From the NCBI RefSeq assembly GCF_008000995.1, contig NZ_CP042828.1:3028882-3092881 (forward strand): a stretch of 64,000 bases of DNA, written 5' to 3'. Below, piece after piece: positions 48,516-57,014 of this stretch; position 1 is the first letter of the stretch, and each line of letters begins with the position of its first letter. Below the pieces are notes generated by a model. It had not been told where the DNA came from and did not search any database. It saw nothing but the letters and a program-made list of their open reading frames with translations. The DNA comes from Ruania zhangjianzhongii (GTDB lineage Bacteria; Actinomycetota; Actinomycetes; Actinomycetales; Beutenbergiaceae). The translations under genes and the position numbers were made by a program.

Positions 48516-49457
48516 TCAGCGGGCGGCGTCTGGGTCCTGTACAGCGGTGATGTCGAGCGCATCGAGGCGTTCGGCGTTACCGATCACCTCGATCTGCACG
48601 ATCCTGCCTTCCTGCAGGTGCAGGAGATAGGCCGCCGCTACCGTTCCCTCACTGAGGTAGACGGCACCGGGTGCCCCGTCGATCAGCGCGCGGCGGGCCA
48701 GCGACGCGCGGCCGGCAAATGCTCGCGCCACCGCGTCCGCTCCTCGCAGCGACGGCGCCAGGACCGGTGCACCCGCGGCGACGAACGGCGCCGACGCGGC
48801 GATCACCTCGGAGTCAGCGCGCACCCTGATCTCCGGATCGAGCACCTGCAGCAGGCGGCGAAAGTCGCCGTCTCGGGATGCTCGGAGGAAAGCGTCGACG
48901 GCATCGCTGCGACGGCGGCGTTCGCCGTGGACGTCGATCCGGGCCACTCGCTTGCGGGCCCGGGAGGCAAGCTGGCGGGTAGCCGGCGAGGATCGCTGCA
49001 CGATCGGTGCGATGTCGTCGAACGGGAGGCCGAACACGTCGTGCAGCACGAACGCGAGCCGTTCCAGCGGTGGCAACTCCTCGAGCACCAGCAGAGCCAT
49101 GTTCACCGCGTCGCCGGTCAGCGCCGCCGCCTCCGGATGCTCGGCCCCACCGGTCTGCTCCGGCTCGGGCAGCTCGGCGCCCAGATCTTCTTGCCGGGTG
49201 GCCGTCCGGCGCAGCTGGTCCACGCAGATCCTCGAGATGACAGTGGTCAGCCAGGCCTCGACGTTCTCGATGCTGTCAGCGTCGCTGCGCTGCAGCCGGA
49301 TCCAGGTCTCCTGTACGGCGTCATCGGCGTCCCAGTGCGAGCCGAGCATCCGGGTGGCGATCGCGTGCAGACGGCGACGCTGGGCAGCGAACCTCTCGGC
49401 GAGCACACCCGTACCGGCCGGCTGTGCGCCGGTGGCTACCGGTGTGCGTTCAGCCAT
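48516..49457 (-). CDS. ECF41-group sigma factor with fused SnoaL-like regulatory domain
   Basis: 313 aa. Sigma2 (RRRLHAIATRMLGSHWDADDAVQETWIRL), linker with AELPEPE matching the ECF41 WLPEP motif except for the Trp, sigma4 (LPPLERLAFVLHDVFGLPFDDIAPIVQRSSPATRQLASRAR), then an NTF2/SnoaL C-terminal domain ending with GNAERLDAL, matching the NPDKL-type motif. In ECF41 factors this domain replaces a separate anti-sigma factor. It is divergent from a FAD oxidoreductase whose upstream region has the ECF41 promoter signature. Confidence 0.92.
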   Translation of the reverse strand: MAERTPVATGAQPAGTGVLAERFAAQRRRLHAIATRMLGSHWDADDAVQETWIRLQRSDADSIENVEAWLTTVISRICVDQLRRTATRQEDLGAELPEPEQTGGAEHPEAAALTGDAVNMALLVLEELPPLERLAFVLHDVFGLPFDDIAPIVQRSSPATRQLASRARKRVARIDVHGERRRRSDAVDAFLRASRDGDFRRLLQVLDPEIRVRADSEVIAASAPFVAAGAPVLAPSLRGADAVARAFAGRASLARRALIDGAPGAVYLSEGTVAAAYLLHLQEGRIVQIEVIGNAERLDALDITAVQDPDAAR

Positions 49458-49482
49458 CCGGCGCTCCTGTCTTCGTCAACCC

Positions 49483-49508
49483 GTCACATCTGACCTACCC
49501 GGCACGTC
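49483..49508 (+). promoter_or_regulatory. ECF41-type promoter
   Basis: GTCACA (49483-49488), 16 bp, then CGTC (49505-49508) matches the published ECF41 consensus TGTCACA-N16-CGTC except for the first base (C instead of T). It lies 65 bp upstream of the FAD oxidoreductase start, in the right orientation. Confidence 0.8.
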
Positions 49509-49572
49509 ATACCTAGTGAACCGGGTCGCGCCGCGGCACCGTCACACTATCCACAGCCGAGGACACACTCTC

Positions 49573-50901
49573 ATGACCGACCGACACTCCCTCCTCAGTA
49601 CCGCGCAGGCGACCGAGCTGCGGGCCACCGTCCGCGGGCGAACCTGGGTGCCCGGCGATGACGGCTTCGACCACGCCCGCCAGCCGTGGAACCTGGCGAT
49701 CGACCAGCCGGCCGCTGCCGTGGTCGAAGCACGCGATGTCACCGATGTGATCGCCCTCGTCCACTTTGCCGCTGCCACGGGGGTCTCGATCGCGACCCAG
49801 CCGAACGGGCACGGTGCGAGCGGGCGCACCGCCGGCGCCATCCTGCTGCGCACCGCCCCACTGGCGGACATCGAGATCGATGCCGAGAACCGGCTGGCCC
49901 GGATCGGTGCGGGCGTCTCCTCCGGAGAGCTGCAACGGGCCACTGCGGCATACGGCCTCACAGCGCTGCCGGGCAGTTCTCCCGTGGTCAGCGTCACCGG
50001 TGTTGCCCTCGGTGGCGGGCTGAGCTGGTTCGGGCGGGCCTTCGGGTGGGTGGCAGAGTCCGTCACCGCGCTCGACGTCGTCGACGCGCAGGGCCGGGCG
50101 GCGCGGGTGGATGCCGAGCACGACGCCGAGCTGTTCTGGGCACTGCGCGGCGGAGGCGGCGACTACGCCATCGTCACCGGCGTGGAGATCGCCCTGCAGG
50201 AGGCGCCGGCGGTGTATGGCGGCCGGATGCTCTGGGACGCCTCGCACGCACCGGCGGTCGCACGGGCGTTCCGGGAGGTGACGGCTGCGGCTCCGGACGA
50301 GCTCACCCTCTGGCTCGAGCTGATGAGCTTCCCCGGCGCCAACCCGCTGGTGGCGATCGACCTCACCTACCTCGGCCCCGAGGCGACCGGCCGCGAACTC
50401 CTGAGTGCACTCGAGGCCCTGCCGGCCCCGCTCAGCGACTCGCGCGGGATGCTCTCCGTGGCCGAGCTGGGCAGCATCACCGCCGAGCCGACCGACCCCA
50501 GTCCCGGCATGTCCCGGGCGGAGCTGCTCACCCGGCTGGACGACGATGCCATCACCGCCCTCCTCGCGGAACCGATCGCTCCCCTCCTGGCCGTCCAGGT
50601 GCGCCACCTCGGTGGGGCGCTCGCCCAGCCGAGCGATACGCCGCACGGGGCGTTGGCGGAGCCGTACGGGGTGTACCTGCTGGGTTCACCCGGTCTGGCC
50701 GACGCCACCTCGATCATCGACAGGCAGCAGCGTCTCGCCGATTCCCTGCCCACCAGCGGGCACAAGCCGGTCACGATGCTCCGGGCGAACGAGGGCCTTG
50801 CCGACGCGCTCCCGGCCGACTCCCTCGAACGGCTGCGCCAGATCAAGCGTGAGCGCGACCCGCAGGGGGTGTTCCGGGCCAATTTCAGCGCGCTGGTGTG
50901 A
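49573..50901 (+). CDS. FAD-binding (PCMH/BBE-type) oxidoreductase
   Basis: 442 aa. VMPS-type FAD domain: AAVVEARDVTDVIALVHFAAATGVSIATQPNGHGASGRTAG contains the position after which a histidine-linked flavin is usual (NGHG), then RIGAGVSSGELQRATAAYG and VALGGGLSWFGRAFG. The BBE tail is LRQIKRERDPQGVFRANFSAL. It oxidises an unknown small molecule. It is the probable target of the divergent ECF41 sigma factor, in line with the oxidoreductases often linked to this group. Confidence 0.9.
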   Translation: MTDRHSLLSTAQATELRATVRGRTWVPGDDGFDHARQPWNLAIDQPAAAVVEARDVTDVIALVHFAAATGVSIATQPNGHGASGRTAGAILLRTAPLADIEIDAENRLARIGAGVSSGELQRATAAYGLTALPGSSPVVSVTGVALGGGLSWFGRAFGWVAESVTALDVVDAQGRAARVDAEHDAELFWALRGGGGDYAIVTGVEIALQEAPAVYGGRMLWDASHAPAVARAFREVTAAAPDELTLWLELMSFPGANPLVAIDLTYLGPEATGRELLSALEALPAPLSDSRGMLSVAELGSITAEPTDPSPGMSRAELLTRLDDDAITALLAEPIAPLLAVQVRHLGGALAQPSDTPHGALAEPYGVYLLGSPGLADATSIIDRQQRLADSLPTSGHKPVTMLRANEGLADALPADSLERLRQIKRERDPQGVFRANFSALV

Positions 50902-50941
50902 GGGGTTGTGCCGGCGCCTTGGCCCCGCAACAGGCAACACC

Positions 50942-51331
50942 TCAGCCCCGCTGGACGCCTGCGCCGTAGGCGAGCACCTGCTCATCGACGGTCAGGAACT
51001 GCAGGCCCTCCTGCCTCGCCTGCGCGATCAGGAGGCGATCGAACGGGTCCTGGTGCACAGCGGGCAGGCGGCCCGCCGCCAAGACATGCTCGCCGGACAC
51101 CTCGACCTCGACGAGTCCGGCGAGACGTGCGTGCGCGCGCAGGGCTTCGGGCTCGATCTGGAAATCTGCGCGGCCGAGCTGGAGCTTGATCACGATCTCC
51201 CAGAGGCTGACCACGCTGAACCGCACGTCGGCTGCGGGGTCCTCGAGCACAGTTCGGGTAGCCCGCGGAAGGCGGTCCGAGCCCACGCCGGCCCAGAGCA
51301 GCAGATGGGTATCCAGCAGATATCCACTCAC
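50942..51331 (-). CDS. VapC-type PIN-domain toxin
   Basis: 129 aa PIN nuclease: MSGYLLDTHLLLWAG (D7), VVSLWEIVIKLQLGR (Glu) and DPFDRLLIAQARQEGLQFLTVDEQ (two Asp) complete the acidic site. These toxins cleave tRNA or rRNA. Start overlaps the antitoxin stop (ATGA, 51328-51331), the normal antitoxin-first order. Confidence 0.92.
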   Translation of the reverse strand: MSGYLLDTHLLLWAGVGSDRLPRATRTVLEDPAADVRFSVVSLWEIVIKLQLGRADFQIEPEALRAHARLAGLVEVEVSGEHVLAAGRLPAVHQDPFDRLLIAQARQEGLQFLTVDEQVLAYGAGVQRG

Positions 51332-51567
51332 CGGTCGGCCCCGAACAGGGCAGCCACCTCCGCGGCCGCCATCGTGTCGAAGTCCTCCGGGATCCGGGCA
51401 TTGCGGATCTCATCGGCAGGCAGGAAACCGAATCGGCTCCGGCCGTGCTGCTCCAGCGGAATGACCCGGGCCACCGGGCGGCCGTTGTTGGTGACGATGA
51501 ACTCTTCCCTGATGAGCCGGGACAGATGGGTCTTTGCCTCGTGCATGCTGACCTTCTTCATCATCAC
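51328..51567 (-). CDS. Phd/YefM-family antitoxin
   Basis: 79 aa. KKVSMHEAKTHLSRLIREE and FIVTNNGRPVARVIPL are the Phd/YefM DNA-binding half; the C-terminal DEIRNARIPEDFDTM segment would bind the toxin. GGAGTGATG precedes the start; ATG 51567, 51564 and 51561 are all possible. Repeats just upstream are probable binding sites for autoregulation. Confidence 0.88.
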   Translation of the reverse strand: MMMKKVSMHEAKTHLSRLIREEFIVTNNGRPVARVIPLEQHGRSRFGFLPADEIRNARIPEDFDTMAAAEVAALFGADR

Positions 51568-51575
51568 TCCTTGAT

Positions 51576-51593
51576 GCTTAGTCCAGCTTAGTC
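51576..51593. promoter_or_regulatory. Direct-repeat operator of the toxin-antitoxin operon
   Basis: GCTTAGTC occurs twice (51576-51583 and 51586-51593), offset by 10 bp, one helical turn, 9 bp upstream of the antitoxin start. A related TCTACCTAG follows. Confidence 0.6.
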
Positions 51594-51603
51594 TACCTAG
51601 CCC

Positions 51604-52437
51604 TCAGCCCGCGTACCAGCGCAACAGCCGCTCCACCTCCGCGCCGACCGCCTCACCTGCCGGCCGGAACCACTTCCGGGTGTCCACCAGGTGCGGGTCG
51701 TCGGCCAATGCTGTCCGCACCACATGGGTGAAGATCTTGTTCAGGTGCGTGGAGACGTTGATCTTCGTCATCCCGGCTCCGATCGCCGCCCGCATCCCCT
51801 CATCGCTGACCCCGGAGGAGCCATGCAGCACCAGCGGGGTGTCCACCGCGGCGGCGATCGCCGCAATCAGGTCGGTATCCAGTACGGCACCGCGGGTGGT
51901 CATCGCATGCGAGGACCCGACCGCGACGGCGAGCAGGTCCACCCCGGTGGCGGCGACGAACGCGGCGGCCTCGTCAGGATCGGTGCGCACGCTCGGGTCG
52001 TGCACCCCGTTCTTGCCGCCGATCTCACCCAGCTCGGCCTCCACGCTCACCCCCCGGGCGTGCGCATCACCGACGACGGCGGCGGTGCTGGCGATGTTCT
52101 CCTCAGCCGGCAGCCGGGAGCCGTCGTACATGATCGAGGTGAAACCCAGGTCCAGTGCCTCGGCCACCAGGTCCAGATCGTCGGCATGGTCCAGGTGCAC
52201 CACGGTGGGAACGCTCGCGGCCCGGGCCACAGCCAGGGTGCCGGCAGCGATCGGCTCCAGTCGGCCGTGGAACCTCACCGCGTTCTGGCTGATCTGCAGC
52301 ACCACCGGCACCGCGGCCCGCTCGGCAGCGGCGACGAAGACCTCGGCGTGCTCGAGGTGGATCACGTTGAACGCCCCCAGGCCACGACCCCCGGTGCGGG
52401 ACTCGTGGGCGAGGCTGGTGAGGTCAGCTAGCGGCAT
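51604..52437 (-). CDS. Class II fructose/tagatose-bisphosphate aldolase family
   Basis: 277 aa. Zinc ligands appear in VVHLDHADDLDL and in the later LHGSSGVSDEGMRAAIGAGMTKINVSTHLNKIF; SIMYDGSRLPAEEN and EAELGEIGG are family-specific (GatY/KbaY/FbaA). It cleaves a ketose-1,6-bisphosphate. Last gene of the SIS-ROK-PfkB-aldolase operon, overlapping the kinase by 14 bp, so tagatose-1,6-bisphosphate is the likely substrate. Confidence 0.9.
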   Translation of the reverse strand: MPLADLTSLAHESRTGGRGLGAFNVIHLEHAEVFVAAAERAAVPVVLQISQNAVRFHGRLEPIAAGTLAVARAASVPTVVHLDHADDLDLVAEALDLGFTSIMYDGSRLPAEENIASTAAVVGDAHARGVSVEAELGEIGGKNGVHDPSVRTDPDEAAAFVAATGVDLLAVAVGSSHAMTTRGAVLDTDLIAAIAAAVDTPLVLHGSSGVSDEGMRAAIGAGMTKINVSTHLNKIFTHVVRTALADDPHLVDTRKWFRPAGEAVGAEVERLLRWYAG

Positions 52438-53353
52438 CGATCTGGTCCGTCCTGATCATCGGGAGCATCCGGGCGTAGGCCTCCAGGTCCACCTCGCCGG
52501 CGGTGGGCATCAGCACCGCGGCACCGGAGAGGGCGACCACCTCACCCAGGTGGGTGGACAGATCGCCTGCACGAGCGCCGTCGGCAAGCGCTGCGGCCAG
52601 GGCGGCCACTGCCGCATCCCCCGCCCCGGTGGGATTACCGGTCAGTGCCTCGGCCGGGCGAGCTTGCCAGTGGTTATCAGCGGTGACCAGGAGCACCCCG
52701 TCCACCCCACGCGAGACCAGCACCGCCTCGGCGCCGCGCGCGAGCAGCGCGCGTGCGCCGCTGAGCACGCCGGTGGCGCCAGTAGCCGCGAGCAGCTCCT
52801 CCTCGTTCGGCTTCAGGCAGGCGGGGCCGGCGCCGGCCACCTCGAGCAGCCCGGGCCCAGAGGTGTCGGCCACCACGGCCACGCCCTGCTCGACGGCGGA
52901 GCGCACCAGTCCTGCCAGGTCATCGGGCGCTGTGCCCGGCGGGGTCGAACCGGATACCACCAGCACGTCCCCGGCAGCCAACCGAGCGAGCACGCTCGCA
53001 GTCAGCCGACCCCAGTCGCGGGAGGTGACCTGCGGGCCGCGTTCGTTGAACACGGTGGCGTCCTTGGCATCCACCACGGTCACCGTCCGGCGGGTCTGGC
53101 CGCTGACCAGGGTCCAGGCCTGGTCCACCGCTGTGGGCGCGAGCAGGTCCTCGAGCGTCTCCCCGGCGGCGCCGCCGAGGAACCCGGCGGCGCACACGGG
53201 GCGGCCCAGGCTGGCCAGCACGCGGGCGACGTTCACGCCCTTGCCGCCGGCGGACTCGACCAGCTGCTGCACCCGGTGGACCTGACCGTGGACCAGTTGC
53301 GGCACGGTGTAGGTGACGTCGACCGCCGGGTTCGGGGTCAGCGTGACGATCAT
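52424..53353 (-). CDS. PfkB-family hexose-phosphate kinase (tagatose-6-P / 1-phosphofructokinase type)
   Basis: 309 aa from ATG 53353 (ATGA overlap with the ROK stop). MIVTLTPNPAVDVTYTV, SAGGKGVNVARVLASLG, ADTSGPGLL, KPNEEELLAATG and the C-terminal ATP motif TGNPTGAGDAAVAALAAALA define the LacC/FruK subgroup. With the aldolase gene next to it, it would phosphorylate tagatose-6-phosphate to the bisphosphate. Confidence 0.92.
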   Translation of the reverse strand: MIVTLTPNPAVDVTYTVPQLVHGQVHRVQQLVESAGGKGVNVARVLASLGRPVCAAGFLGGAAGETLEDLLAPTAVDQAWTLVSGQTRRTVTVVDAKDATVFNERGPQVTSRDWGRLTASVLARLAAGDVLVVSGSTPPGTAPDDLAGLVRSAVEQGVAVVADTSGPGLLEVAGAGPACLKPNEEELLAATGATGVLSGARALLARGAEAVLVSRGVDGVLLVTADNHWQARPAEALTGNPTGAGDAAVAALAAALADGARAGDLSTHLGEVVALSGAAVLMPTAGEVDLEAYARMLPMIRTDQIDAAS

Positions 53354-54219
53354 GGGGAACCTCCGGGAGTCATCGCCAGGGCGGCAGCGCCCAGGCAGCC
53401 CGCCCATTGTCCCAGCCGCGCTCGCCGCAGAGGCGGCATTGCGTCGACCGGCAACCGCGCCGCCAGAGCAGCGCGCAGCGGGTCGAGCAGCGCGTCCCCG
53501 GCCTCAGCCAGGCCGCCGCCCAGGACCAGTGGCACCGGGCCGAGCAGTCCGGCGGTGGCAGCGAGCAGGTCGGCAAGGGTCTCGATCGCGGAGTCGAGCA
53601 CCTGCTGAGCGGACCGGTCCCCGGCTGCGGCACGTGCGAACACCGCGCGGGCACCGCCGGAGGTGTCGGTGGTCCCGGTCGCCGCAGCATAGCGCCGGGC
53701 CAGCGCACCGGCGGCACAGATGCGTTCCAGCGGCACCCGGCCGGTGCCGTCCGGATCGGGGACGAGGATCTGACCGATCTCCCCGGCCCAGCCGGTGCCG
53801 CGGATGCGGCCCCCGGTGATCAGCGCGGAGGCCAGACCGGTGCCCAGCGGCAGGAAGAGCAGATCCGGCTCACCGGCGCCCCAGCGAGACTCGGCGAGCG
53901 CGCCGGCGCGGACGTCGTGGCCGGTCACGACCGGTGCCGCCAGGCGGGCGCTGAGCAGCTGCCGAAGCGGCAGGTCTCGCCAGCCCAGGTTGGCGGAGAA
54001 CACCACCACACCCTGCTGCTCGTCCACGATCCCCGGGCTGACCACGCCGATCGCCTCCGCCGGCGTTGCCGCCGCCTCGGCGACAATCAGGTCGGCGAGC
54101 ACCTCCGGGTCCCTCGGCGTGGGCACCTGGCGGGCGTCGCTGAGCGTGCCGTCGGCGGCGACCCGACCGATCTTGATCGCAGTGCCGCCGATGTCCACAC
54201 CCAGTGCCGGTGCCGCCAT
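53350..54219 (-). CDS. ROK-family sugar kinase
   Basis: 289 aa from ATG 54219 (MAAPALGVDIGGTAIKIGRV; phosphate-binding DIGGT). VTGHDVRAGALAESRWGAGE carries the catalytic DxxA-like Asp region. The usual ROK zinc-binding CxCGxxGC motif is not present; the corresponding place reads ERICAAGALARR. It probably phosphorylates the incoming hexosamine or hexose. Its start is 1 bp from the stop of the SIS gene. Confidence 0.9.
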   Translation of the reverse strand: MAAPALGVDIGGTAIKIGRVAADGTLSDARQVPTPRDPEVLADLIVAEAAATPAEAIGVVSPGIVDEQQGVVVFSANLGWRDLPLRQLLSARLAAPVVTGHDVRAGALAESRWGAGEPDLLFLPLGTGLASALITGGRIRGTGWAGEIGQILVPDPDGTGRVPLERICAAGALARRYAAATGTTDTSGGARAVFARAAAGDRSAQQVLDSAIETLADLLAATAGLLGPVPLVLGGGLAEAGDALLDPLRAALAARLPVDAMPPLRRARLGQWAGCLGAAALAMTPGGSP

Positions 54220-54220
54220 C

Positions 54221-55105
54221 TCAGTCCTCCGCGGGCAGGTGCACCGCACGGGACAGGTGCCGCGGGGTGTCCGGGTTCAGTCCGCGGGCCTCGGCCCGGG
54301 CGACGGCGGTGCGGTGCAGCAGCACCAGGTGTGCGAGCGGGTCCAGCTCGCTGGTGACCAGCGTGGCGCCCGTGGCGGCGACGTCCTCGGCGAGCCCGGC
54401 GGGCACCGCTCCGAACACCCAGACCACCCGGCCGGGCTCGGCGATGGAGATCGGGCCGTGCCGGTACTCCATCGCCACATAGGACTCGGTCCAGGACTGG
54501 GAGGACTCCCGCAGCTTCAGGGCGGCCTCGTGAGCCAGACCGATGGTCCAGCCGGTGCCGAGGAAGGTGAGCTGGTCCGCCTGCACCCAGGCGTCCTCGA
54601 CCGGCAGGTCCAGTGCCGCAGTGGCGTCGGCGACCACACCGGTCAGGTCGGTGCCCAGGCTGGCGCGCAGCAGCGCGAGGGTGGTGGTGGCGAACCGGGT
54701 CTGCACCACCGAGGTCTCGTCGGCGTCGGCCAAGACGATCTCGGCGTCGGCGTTCGCTGCGGCCGGCCCGCCCGCCACGGCGGTGATCAGCACGCTCGGG
54801 GTGGTGCTGGCCTGGAGCAGCTGCACGATTTCGGTGGTGGTACCGGAGCGGGAGATGGTCACGATCCGGTCGTACCGGCGCCCGGCCGGGAACTCGGACG
54901 CGGTGAACGCCTCAGTCTCGCCCTGGCCGAGACTCTCCCGGAGCGCGGCGTAGGACTGGGCCATGAACCAGGAGGTGCCACAGCCCACCACTGCCACCCG
55001 TTCGCCCTCGGCCGGTAGGCCCTCGGCAGTGGTCAGCGTGGCGCCAACACCGGCCCACAGCTGTGGTTGGCTGAGCACCTCACGGATGGTCGACGACTCG
55101 GTCAC
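54221..55105 (-). CDS. SIS-domain sugar isomerase/deaminase (AgaS-like)
   Basis: 294 aa with two SIS domains: RVAVVGCGTSWFMAQSYAAL, IVTISRSGTTTEIVQLLQAS (phosphosugar Ser-rich loop) and LTFLGTGWTIGLAHEAALKLRE, ESYVAMEYRHGPISI. This is the isomerase half found in AgaS and GlmS; there is no glutaminase domain. As first gene of the operon it likely turns galactosamine-6-P (or a similar amino-sugar phosphate) into tagatose-6-P and ammonia. Confidence 0.88.
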   Translation of the reverse strand: MTESSTIREVLSQPQLWAGVGATLTTAEGLPAEGERVAVVGCGTSWFMAQSYAALRESLGQGETEAFTASEFPAGRRYDRIVTISRSGTTTEIVQLLQASTTPSVLITAVAGGPAAANADAEIVLADADETSVVQTRFATTTLALLRASLGTDLTGVVADATAALDLPVEDAWVQADQLTFLGTGWTIGLAHEAALKLRESSQSWTESYVAMEYRHGPISIAEPGRVVWVFGAVPAGLAEDVAATGATLVTSELDPLAHLVLLHRTAVARAEARGLNPDTPRHLSRAVHLPAED

Positions 55106-55156
55106 GGTGTACTCCTCGGGCAGCAGACGGGTTGCAGCCCCTCACGGCCGGCTGCA

Positions 55157-55203
55157 TGATCATGATCAGTCTAGAGTGTTTCCAATCAGAATCCATCATG
55201 ATC
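55157..55203. promoter_or_regulatory. Candidate DeoR operator region
   Basis: Between the divergent SIS operon and deoR, TGATCATGATCA (55157-55168) is a perfect palindrome and CATCATGATC (55194-55203) repeats its core. TTTCCAATCAG and AATCCATCA lie between. This is the likely DeoR-binding region for both directions; the exact site is not decided by sequence alone. Confidence 0.5.
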
Positions 55204-55213
55204 GGAGCGGGCT

Positions 55214-55996
55214 GTGAATAAGCACGAGCGGCTGGGTGCCCTGCTGAATCTGATCATCGAGCGGGAGCAGGTGCACGTCGATGAGGTGGCCGCCGCGCTC
55301 AGCATCTCCCCCGCGACCGTGCGGCGTGATCTGGACACTCTGGCCGACCAGCAGCTCGTCGTGCGCACCCGCGGTGGCGCCGCCGCGCACCCCAGTACCG
55401 GTGACCTGCCGCTGCGGTACAAGGCGACACGCAGCGGTGAACAGAAGGCACGGATCGCGGCCGCCGCTGCGGCGATGGTCTCCCCCGGCCAGGTGGTCGG
55501 TCTGAACGGTGGCACCACCACCACCGAGGTGGCCCGGGAGCTGGCGGTGAGCGCGCCGCTGCGCGCGCACGAGGGACCGCCCGCGGTCGTGGTGACGAAC
55601 GCCGTCAACATCGCCGCCGAGCTCGCGGTCCGCCCGCATCTGCGGGTGGTCCTCACCGGCGGCGTGGTCCGGCCGCTGTCGTATGAGCTCACCGGCCCCT
55701 TGGCCGACCTGCTCCTCGGTCAGGTGAGCGTGGATGTGCTCTTCCTCGGTGTGAACGCCTTCGGCGCTGAGCTGGGTGCGGCGTCGCACGATGAGGGCGA
55801 GGCCGCGATCGGGGCAGCGCTGGCGGCCCGCGCCCAGCAGGTGGTGGTCGTCGCCGATGCGAGCAAGCTCGGCCGCAACGCCTTCGCCCGGATCATCGAC
55901 ACCGATCAGGTGCACACCCTGATCACGGACACGGCGGCCGACCCGGACGTAGTAGCGGCGGTACGCGCGGCCGGCGTCGAGGTGCAGCTCGTCTAA
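55214..55996 (+). CDS. DeoR/GlpR-family transcriptional regulator
   Basis: 260 aa. N-terminal HTH HERLGALLNLIIEREQVHVDEVAAALSISPATVRRDLDTLADQ split over residues 4-46, then the sugar-phosphate sensor domain (VGLNGGTTTTEVARELA, VVVTNAVNIAAEL, LTGGVVRPLSYELTGPLAD, VVVADASKLGR). GTG 55214 follows GGAGCGG. Divergent from the amino-sugar operon, whose phosphorylated intermediate is the expected inducer. Confidence 0.93.
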   Translation: MNKHERLGALLNLIIEREQVHVDEVAAALSISPATVRRDLDTLADQQLVVRTRGGAAAHPSTGDLPLRYKATRSGEQKARIAAAAAAMVSPGQVVGLNGGTTTTEVARELAVSAPLRAHEGPPAVVVTNAVNIAAELAVRPHLRVVLTGGVVRPLSYELTGPLADLLLGQVSVDVLFLGVNAFGAELGAASHDEGEAAIGAALAARAQQVVVVADASKLGRNAFARIIDTDQVHTLITDTAADPDVVAAVRAAGVEVQLV

Positions 55997-56001
55997 GCCC
56001 G

Positions 56002-56049
56002 GGTCGTCCTGTCAAAGGTGCGCTCTGGCGCACGCCTCACCTGACGACC
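56002..56049. repeat. Interspersed hairpin repeat, copy 1
   Basis: Outer arms GGTCGTC (56002-56008) and GACGACC (56043-56049), inner stem GTGCGC / GCGCAC (56018-56023 / 56028-56033) with loop TCTG; the middle is mismatched. It contains the stop of the exonuclease gene and lies 5 bp after the deoR stop, so it can act as a bidirectional terminator. Shares the arm and core sequence with copies at 57007 and 58266. Confidence 0.75.
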
Positions 56050-57014
56050 TCGGCAGGCAGCGCGGCCAGCAGCCGGTCCACCGAAGAACCGAGCCCCCAC
56101 CTCTCGGTCAGGGTGGTGAGCGCGTCCACGTCGGCCGGCGCAGGACGGTCCGCGGCACTGCCGGGCAAGCGCAGGTCCGGCTCGCCCAGGTCGAGGTCGC
56201 GGGCCACGGCGACGACCTGCACGGCGGCATCGAGGTAGTCCCCGGCGGCGTTCAGCTTGCCGCGCAGTCCGGCCGCCAGCGGCGTAGCCGAATCGGCAGC
56301 TGCTGACCGGATCCCGGCCAGGTCGCCGTAGGAGGCGAGCAGGGAGGCGGCCGTCTTGTCCCCCACGCCCGCTACTCCGGGCAGCCCGTCCGAGCTATCC
56401 CCGCGCAGCGTGGCGAAATCCGCATACTGATCCGCGCGCACGTGATATTTCTCCTGCACGACGGCGCCGGTCACCACTTCGTGCTTACTCACCCCGCGGG
56501 CGGTGTACAGCACCCGGATCGGGCCATCGCTGGCGTCGTCATCCACCAGCTGGAACAGGTCCCGATCGCCGGTGACCACATCAACAGGCATCCCGGCGCC
56601 GGTGGCCAGGGTGCCGATCACGTCGTCGGCCTCGTAGCCGTTAGCACCGAGCACCGGGATCCCGATGGCGGCCAGGGTCGCGGCGATCACCGGCACCTGC
56701 ACGCCGAGCGGGTCCGGCACCTCTTCCACGTCGGTGCCGACCGGGACTTCCTCGACCACCCGGTGCTGCTTGTAGCTGGGGATCAGGTCGACCCGCCACT
56801 GCGGGCGCCAGTCGTTGTCCCAGCAGCAGGCCAGATGGGTGGGCCGGTACTGAGCGGTCAGCCGGGTGATGAAGTCCAGCAGCCCGCGCACCGCGTTCAC
56901 CGGAGTTCCGTCCGGCGCCCTGATCGTGTCCGGAACACCGAAGTAGGCGCGGAAGTAGAGGCTCGCAGTATCCAGCAGCAGCAGTCGGCTCACAGGAGAG
57001 ACCGTAGTCGTCAT
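56037..57014 (-). CDS. 5'-3' exonuclease (PolI N-terminal / FEN type)
   Basis: 325 aa. FEN/PIN core: LLLLDTASLYFRAYFGV, LACCWDNDWRPQWRVDLIPSYKQHR, GYEADDVIGTLAT, VDVVTGDRDLFQLVDD, and helix-hairpin-helix DFATLRGDSSDGLPGVAGVGDKTAASLLASYG. It lacks a polymerase domain, as do stand-alone actinobacterial homologues. Its start codon lies in hairpin copy 2 and its stop in copy 1, an unusual arrangement. No clear ribosome site precedes ATG 57014. Confidence 0.93.
   Translation of the reverse strand: MTTTVSPVSRLLLLDTASLYFRAYFGVPDTIRAPDGTPVNAVRGLLDFITRLTAQYRPTHLACCWDNDWRPQWRVDLIPSYKQHRVVEEVPVGTDVEEVPDPLGVQVPVIAATLAAIGIPVLGANGYEADDVIGTLATGAGMPVDVVTGDRDLFQLVDDDASDGPIRVLYTARGVSKHEVVTGAVVQEKYHVRADQYADFATLRGDSSDGLPGVAGVGDKTAASLLASYGDLAGIRSAAADSATPLAAGLRGKLNAAGDYLDAAVQVVAVARDLDLGEPDLRLPGSAADRPAPADVDALTTLTERWGLGSSVDRLLAALPAEVVR

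Noticed and set aside
44985-49493. Open frame of 1502 codons on the + strand across metH and the sigma gene
   Set aside because: It is the antisense shadow of metH and the ECF41 gene; composition is His/Gly/Arg/Leu-rich with no recognisable domain, a usual effect of high GC.
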